From: Pteria penguin
Taxonomy: Eukaryota > Mollusca > Bivalvia > Pterioida > Pteriidae
Direction: 5' to 3'
Assembly: GCA_035048485.1 (NCBI GenBank)
Contig: CM068587.1
Span: forward strand, 37,070,816-37,134,815
DNA: 64,000 bases
In this document: piece after piece, positions 53,601-61,600 of the stretch
How the letters are laid out: every line of letters starts with the position of its first letter
How positions within the stretch are numbered: position 1 is the stretch's first letter
The notes under the pieces: model-generated
What the model saw: the letters and a program-made list of their open reading frames with translations, nothing else
Told to the model about the DNA's origin: nothing
Database searches by the model: none
Translations under genes and position numbers: made by a program

Positions 53601-55616
53601 ACATGTGGGTAAAATAATCCAGGTGTGGCATTAAACAAACTTTTTACTGTAAGTGTCTTAAATTTATATCCTCAATTGATTACCGCCATCCTCTGATCCG
53701 ATTTTTGATCTCTCCTAATAACAAAATCTTTGGGAAGTCCACCTATATAAACTCCTGTACTCTGGCCGATCACAGTTCCTGTTGAAGAATTACATGCCTT
53801 TTGTTCTTTTGTACCTACAGAGAAATAAGATTCCATCTAAACACAAAAAGAGATCAATTTGATTGAGAATGAAAACACAACAATACACAGATTAAAATTT
53901 GGACCTTCTGTCTATCACCGGAATAAATTCTGTTGCTATAGAAACTACAAACTTTTAAGTGTCTAGATTTTTCTTGACATTCGTCAAAGATTTACATCCA
54001 AGACATTGAAAATTTTGGCCAAAACATGGGACAAACACAAATCTGTCAGCTTTCTGTAGCAAGCTGAACTGACTGACCATTCTTTATGAGGTGCAGCAAA
54101 ACTAAAACTAAGAAGGAGGGATAATAAATATTGTTAAATCTATTATTATCTGAACAATACAGTTTTTACAATGGTTATTTCATATATTAAATGGAAACAA
54201 TAGCAGACTGGAACACACATAGAATTGAGGCTTGCTGATCCAATCTAAAATAATCACTAGGCATTTTTCGGTATAAAAAACTGTAACATAATTTCGAGCT
54301 TCATATTCACTTCATAATCACAGAATTATTAATCTATCTTAACTGCTGTTCAAGGGGCTTGACATGCAAGATGCAAAATCAGTTGAAGTTAAATGTAGAT
54401 ACAAAACATAAATCATATAAAACATAGGATACAATGGCATTAATAGGCTTGACAGGCTGAGGCTTGATAGGCAAGATGCAAGATACCAGATTAAGGTAAG
54501 TGTTGATACAAAACATAATTATATAAAAAAAAATCATAGAATACAAATATATTACAATAGTACATATCGAATGCTCTAACATTACTTTTTATTTCCATAA
54601 ATCAAGAAAATCAGAATAATTAAGTTAAGTGATAAAAACAATCCGCCATCAGACTGAGATCTCGCTTATAAGAACACAGCTGGTTCATACATTAGGTTAA
54701 GTTAAAACTACCCCAAATTTTTTAAATCAAAATCTAAATGTTCGAATCAAATGATTAAGTGAAACTCCTGAAGAATCAAATTTAGGTCTGACTACTCAAG
54801 AATGAAGAGTAATTACATAATGTAAGAAGTAGACTTGTATTTTTGTCTTAATATAAATATGATTACTTTCAGATTTAAGTGCGTAATAACATTTGCTGTG
54901 AACAAAGTCCCTGCTAAAAGTTCAGAAAAACTTAACCACTTCAATTAAGGAAAGGAGGTAAGAAATCTGACTTAACCAGATATATGACTCCACTCTAGTA
55001 AAGTAAAATAAAAAAAAAAGAAGACCAAAAAAAAAAGCCCATATCAAATATATCAAGAAAGTTTGAGCACACCTCGATCAATGTACAAACTTAGAACATT
55101 AAACTGATATATAATATCATTTCATAAAGTAATCTGGTTTTTATACCCTAAATTCAAACTTACCATGAAAGCAGAGTACCAAAATAGACAAACTTTTATA
55201 AATCAATTAATCTAATACATAGAATAAGTTCAACAAAGCAGTCAACGTAGAGAGTTCATAACAATATGTACAAAATAGCATTACAATTGAAATGAAGATA
55301 AAGCATGCTTGTGTTGATACAGGTGTAAAGGGTCCTACCTCTCCAGTATGAATCTACAGAGATATTAGCCATGCGTTCACTTCTAAATACAGTCAGTTTA
55401 TGCCATCTACCGTCATTGTAGGGTAAACCTTCATCATTAGTGGGAGTAACAAATGAAGGGCAACCTGTCAATCATTGTAAAACCCAAACTCAACGTGCAT
55501 GAAAAACAGAGCAAAAGTAAAACACACCATGCAATCCAATCGCAGTACAATCTCAGAAGGACACTGTAATTCTCTTTGCTTTTTTATTTAACAAAGGCAT
55601 TATAAAAGAAATTGTT

Positions 55617-55689
<73 letters not shown>

Positions 55690-58600
55690 CCCATATTTTA
55701 ACTTTTTGTTTAGTATCATATTTTTTGTATATATCATCATTTTCCTTTATTATTTATATCAATTGTTCATTGTTATACAAATGTCATGTCTGAGATAACT
55801 ATGTCACTCGTATATTCATTACAGCATGCAATACTTAAGATCCTTAAGGTGCTATTAGAATGCTGGGGTATTTTGCATTTTCTTAAAATCCTAATTGAAT
55901 TATTATAAAATTCATAAAAATTACTGCTCCTTACACTTCAGTATTTTTCTGAGAGATATCTAGAAATATCCATTTGCCTGATTTTATGGGAAAACAAGAG
56001 TAAAATAAAGGCTTCCTGTACAACTTGTTGTACAACTTTTAATGTCATTTACTGTGATGTCAGAATGCAAACATTAATGTTATAATTAAAACCCAATGAA
56101 AAGTAGCATTGGTACAATTTCTGATGTCACATATTACGGAGAGTAACAAATGAAAAAATCCACCGAGTTATTTATAGACTATTGTACATGTCTTGTGATT
56201 GGAGTCACGCAGCAGTGCAATTTTTTGTCAGCGACTTGTGTATGTATAGAAAAATTGTGAACATTCTTATAGGACTTTAAGGATCTTCAGTCTTCCCATA
56301 ACCCCATATAATCAATTTAATGTCATCTAAGCATACAAGTCAGAATTATCATCGACAAAATACTACTACTTATTTTTTGTTTCAATGCATATGTACATAT
56401 ACCAATAAGTAATTATGATATAACAAAAACAATTAATATGGGGTTATGAGTTGTATTAAGAAACACATCACTCAGTAACAAAACAACATTTCACAGTCTA
56501 GAACTGGCAAAACATCAGCTAATTCAAATCAACAGATCGGTAGTTTATGTTTTTGACGTCAGATTTACGATGCTATACTTGCTGAAAAAATCCTGGCCTT
56601 CTCCTATTTCCTACAAGCTAAGATAAAATTCTATTTTAAATACGTCACAAAATGCAGCCAAATAGCAGGACTATCATTCAAGAAGCCAATAATGATAACC
56701 CACTTTAGGAAAACTATGCAACATTTAGGATGTCATACATACATGTAGATGAAATGAATAAATTTTGAATATTGAAACCAATGTTTACAAACTGTGAAAC
56801 TTCAGGAAAAATTTGCAACATTTAGGAAGTCATATACAGTGTACAGTCAAACCTGCTTTAAAGACCACCTGTATTAAGCAATCACTTGTCTTAAAAGACC
56901 ACATTTCTTTGATCCATACCACATACTGTCTATACAAAATCAAAATCAACCTGTATTGAGAGGCCACCTGCCTTAAGTGACCACTTTTCCACCTTCCCTT
57001 TGGTGGTTGAATAAAACAGCTTTGACTGTAGAGTTGAAATGTGTTTTTCCAATAAATTTTGAACTGCAATTTGAATACATGTAAATTATATGAATTTGCT
57101 GATGAGAATAAAGAAATTTGGCTACATTTTGGTGCAATCAATAGATTTAAGAGAACATATTCAGTTGCAAAAAATGTGTACTGGTCCTGCATTCAAATTA
57201 TTTTTCTGTATATATGCCCCAATTTGAGCTTTAACCATATATCCAAAAATAGCTAACTTGATTTATATATTTCCTGTTTAAAATCACACCAGGATTACTT
57301 CCCCTATGCAGTGGAAGTGGTCAGTGTTATGAAGTAGAAGACCCTGAAGAACCCTGAGAAAATCATCCATCCAAGTAGGTATTCCACAATCTGCCTTGAA
57401 GAGGAACCCAACATAGGAACAAGATTAATAGAACCCCAGAAAAAACACATCAACCATCTGCAAATAGGTTCTAGTTTGTCCTGACCAGGAACCAAACTGA
57501 GGAACAAGACTTAAGAACCCCAAAACACCTACCACAAGTAGGTCCTCTAATTTATCCTGATCTGAGGAACCAGACAAATGAACAAGACGGAGTAGAGCAC
57601 TCAAAAAAATGCCTACCACAAGTAGATCTTCCATTTTCCTTGGCCAACCCAGGAAAGACAGATATATGGAAATATAGTGAACTCAGGCACAGTGCTTTAT
57701 CCTACTTAACCTTGATATAAAGCAAATGCAAAAGCAAAGACAACCAAAGACAGAACGACCAGATTGCAAAGCAGAAACCATTAACTTTATGACTTTGCCT
57801 GTACAATATTGTCCAGGTACATGTCTCATTTGAAGATGTTTCCAAAAGCTATGAGAGTTTTCATCATTTTTCAAAACAATCATAGATTGATAAACAAGCA
57901 GGGTAATTTTTCATAACATCAGTTTGTGTTCACTGAAGCATAGAATAAAGGTCATAATTATATACCTGATTTAGTGTCAGCTGGAAGGAACATATGAATG
58001 TCTACAAACCAACCAGGTACTATCGATGATTCACAATACATCAAGCTAAATGTAAAATCAGTCTGTTCACTGAAGTGTGAAGCCAAGGTCAAGATAAAAT
58101 CAGTCAGCAAGAACTTATCAATGTCTACAAACTCACTATGTTTGACACAAGTATCATTGCTGGTATGTAAGAGATACAGCCAAATACAAATTGTTGATTC
58201 CAGCCAGACAAACAGATAGATGTTGTCAATTCATAAACCAAGACTTCCTTTGCAAAATGGTCAAAAATATCTTAAAAAGAATATATTAAACTAGCAAGAA
58301 TTATTCAAATTATTCAATAGGGGTCTCATTAAGAATGGACAGCTGATATTTCTCCACATAGACATGCTTACATTCAACACCTTCATTCAACATTATTCCA
58401 TGTGATAAAATGTGAGAAGAGGTGTAAAATATACACATAGACATGGACATTTCATTGCATACATGTAGTAAACAAAAAAATTTTGACTGCACTGTACTCA
58501 AACTCTCTCGGAGTTTCTTATTTCAATTGGGTTGAGGGTGTTTTGAAAAAAATACATTATAATATTAAAGTCAATTAATATGAAGAAGCAAAAATTGTTT

Positions 58601-61600
58601 TGATCGACAAGCAACGTGGATCGGGGAAAATAATAATGGGAATTACAAAGAATAAATTAACAATACTGCTTATCAACATGAATTTTCAAATTTAGTTGAC
58701 TTCAGTCCTTCAAGAAATCACATATATCAACCAAATTGACAAAATTTATTAAATCTCAGAATGACACCTCTGTCATATCCCGAAGTAATAGACCATTTAT
58801 AATTATTTGGTAGTGGTGTTCTGCAAGACATTTTCAGCAATAAGCTTATTCCATATTTTATATGATACAAGGCGACCTCATGCCTGACAAAGTACATTTT
58901 GCCGTTTATTATGATGTCAATGCTTGGGTTGGAAGGTCTATTCAGGTTCAATCCCTGATAGTACCACTACACATGTATACTGTACGATTGAAAGACTGAG
59001 AGGATGTCCTGCAATGAGATGAAATTCTACAGAGAGAGACATTCACTCTTAACAATCAAATAGAATGTTTGAAAGCTTGTAAATCTAACTACATATTGAT
59101 TATACATTCCATAGGCAACAAGATGTGTTTATGAAAAATAGACCCCAGCCTCCAAACCCCCCCCCCCCCCACATCCCGGACAGTATTTGGGTCAAATGTT
59201 AATATTTTTGACAGACAGACAGACATACAAAAACCTTGTGTGGAAACTCTAATTCTGGAGGCATAAAAAAACAAACAAACCCATAATTGGACTTGATGTA
59301 ATTTTTCAAAATAGCATGTTCTATTCAAATCTTTAATACTCTAGCTCATGAAGTCACCATTTTCACAACCCATTTATAATCCATCAAGTATACCAACCAC
59401 ACAGTATGAACATTAATGAGAACTTCATCCACGTCTTTCGCTAAGGTCAGCATACAAAATCAGAAATAGTAAACAGATATCAAAATAATGAAAAAAAGGA
59501 AGAATATAAACCAAAGGTCAGGTCCAAGACACACTTTTTGAGTGAAAATGTTCCAATAAAACAAGAAGATCCAAGTCTTACAGTTAAAAGTCATAATATA
59601 CTACTATTACCGGTAAGTCATTAGAATTAAATAAAAATAATCTAACTAATAAAATATGTAGTACTTATTCTTTTATCATTTTAATAAAATATGCATTCAG
59701 TCCAATATATTGTATATTTCACTTTATAAGATTCTTGGCAAGTAATGATTAATTGATTGATTATTGTTTTACGTCACTCCACGATTATTTCACGTATATG
59801 GTGACAGCATCTGCCTGTTGCATTGCAAAGAAATTTCTAATTTTGCAACGGACCCACCCCAAGCAGTGAAGGATCTTTTACGTGCCATGCCTACCATGAC
59901 ACAGGACCTCAGTTTTTACTGTCTCATCCGAAAGACAGAACACTGGTGTGCCCAGGGCGGGAATCAAACCGTGGCCTCTAGGTCATGAGCCAAGCACCTC
60001 ATCCACTAGGCCATACCGGCTTATGTGAGTAATGAACAACAGTGCTAGTCTAATGAAATTTTTATAACACCCTAGTAGTTTATCATTATATTAAATGACT
60101 TTTCATCAATCGCAACCTGTAAGACTTGAACTTCACTATATTACAACAACCACATGCTGCATTTTCCACACATCACTGCAATCCGCACATCTAAAATAAC
60201 CTTGTCCTCTGACCTTGGAAAACCCCATCCATTACCAGGCGAGAATATTCTCGATCTCGAATGGCAAACAGAGAATGCCATTGGTTGTCATGATAAGTTT
60301 GATTTTTGTCGGTTTCAATATCAACAGTGATGTTAGTGTAGCAATCTATGGAGAAAAAAATTGTTAAGAGAAATAAACATATATGATCAAACACCAGTTT
60401 CAGCTGGTTAAAGATGATAACCTTTTTATAGCTGAAAACAGAAAAATAAACATTAAACTACTCATAGCAAAGGCAATATGTTTCAATCTTCACATACCTG
60501 AATGCTGGAATGGTATCAATGATTTATAGTGTGGATAAGCAGTTACATGTATCTAGAGTGAAAGTAGGAATAAGGTACTATAGATCTGTTTAAACTTTTA
60601 ATCTCTGAATTCTAAATATGAAGGAATTTGATTATTATTTTACGTTACTCCATGTTTATTTCATGCACAAGGTGACAGCATCTACCTGATGCATTGCACA
60701 GAAATTTTTACCCTTGCGACGGACCCATCCGAAGCAGTGAGGGATCTGTTAGGTGCCACGCCTACCATGACATGGGACCTCGGTTTTTACTGTCTCATCT
60801 GAAAGACAGAACACTAGTGTACCCACAGTGGGAATCGAACCCCGGACCTTTCAGTCACAAACCAAGCACCTCATCCACTAGTCCACACACTCGCTTAAGT
60901 GTGAAGGAATGATACAATAAATACATAATAAGTTACTGTGTGAGATTCCAGCATAATATAAGTATATTTCTAAGAATCTATACTGTATCTCATTTACACA
61001 TCTATTAAAATATACATTTACTTAGATTTTTCCTATCAGGTAATCTTTTCATTCTACATCTTGCGATAATTCATAAGTCTTACAATTCTTGGGTGCAATA
61101 CGACTGAAAAAAGTTTTGTCTGTGGAACCTATCCTTCAATATTCTGTAAACAAATTGAATGTTTTGTGCTTACGAAAGCATGAATAAGAACAAGACTCAT
61201 ACCTTGAGGATCAAATAAAAACCATGGGCGACCAGATTTGAACTGAATTACAACAAATTCATCTTGTCTGCCAGAGGACGCAGCAAAGAATAAAAGGGAA
61301 GATGGCTTTCTGGTACGAAACTGAAACCTAATACCTGAAAAAAAATTCAAAAAAGAATCTTACACATGATTTCATGGCAATTCTGATCGAGTTTGAGTAA
61401 ATTTTTAGAATTCTTAAATGAGCTATAAAAAGATGAAACGCAAGATACTATTCCTAAAATTTCAATGTTTTATGAATTGAAACAAGCAATTAAATGTGAC
61501 ATTCATAATCCTCAACATGTAAAACCAAATTTAACCAACAAGGGAATCTCTTGGAATGGTGATATTATATGTGAATGTAAATCAAATGATTTCTATTACA

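Larger units (their letters stand above)
55465..60213. other. 4.7-kb intron between the two alternative laminin G1 exons
   Basis: The largest intron in the window. Holds the (AT)n tract at 55619, a MITE at 56842, a 75-bp tandem at 57330, a poly-C run at 59155 and a full SINE at 59749. I searched the minus strand by eye for a third copy of the W-H-x-L exon and found none. Confidence 0.6.

Noticed and set aside
57965..58020. Possible additional minus-strand exon (phase-compatible, between exons 4 and 5)
   Set aside because: An AG...GT pair of fitting phase exists, but the acceptor has no pyrimidine tract and the short peptide has no resemblance to a laminin G segment.
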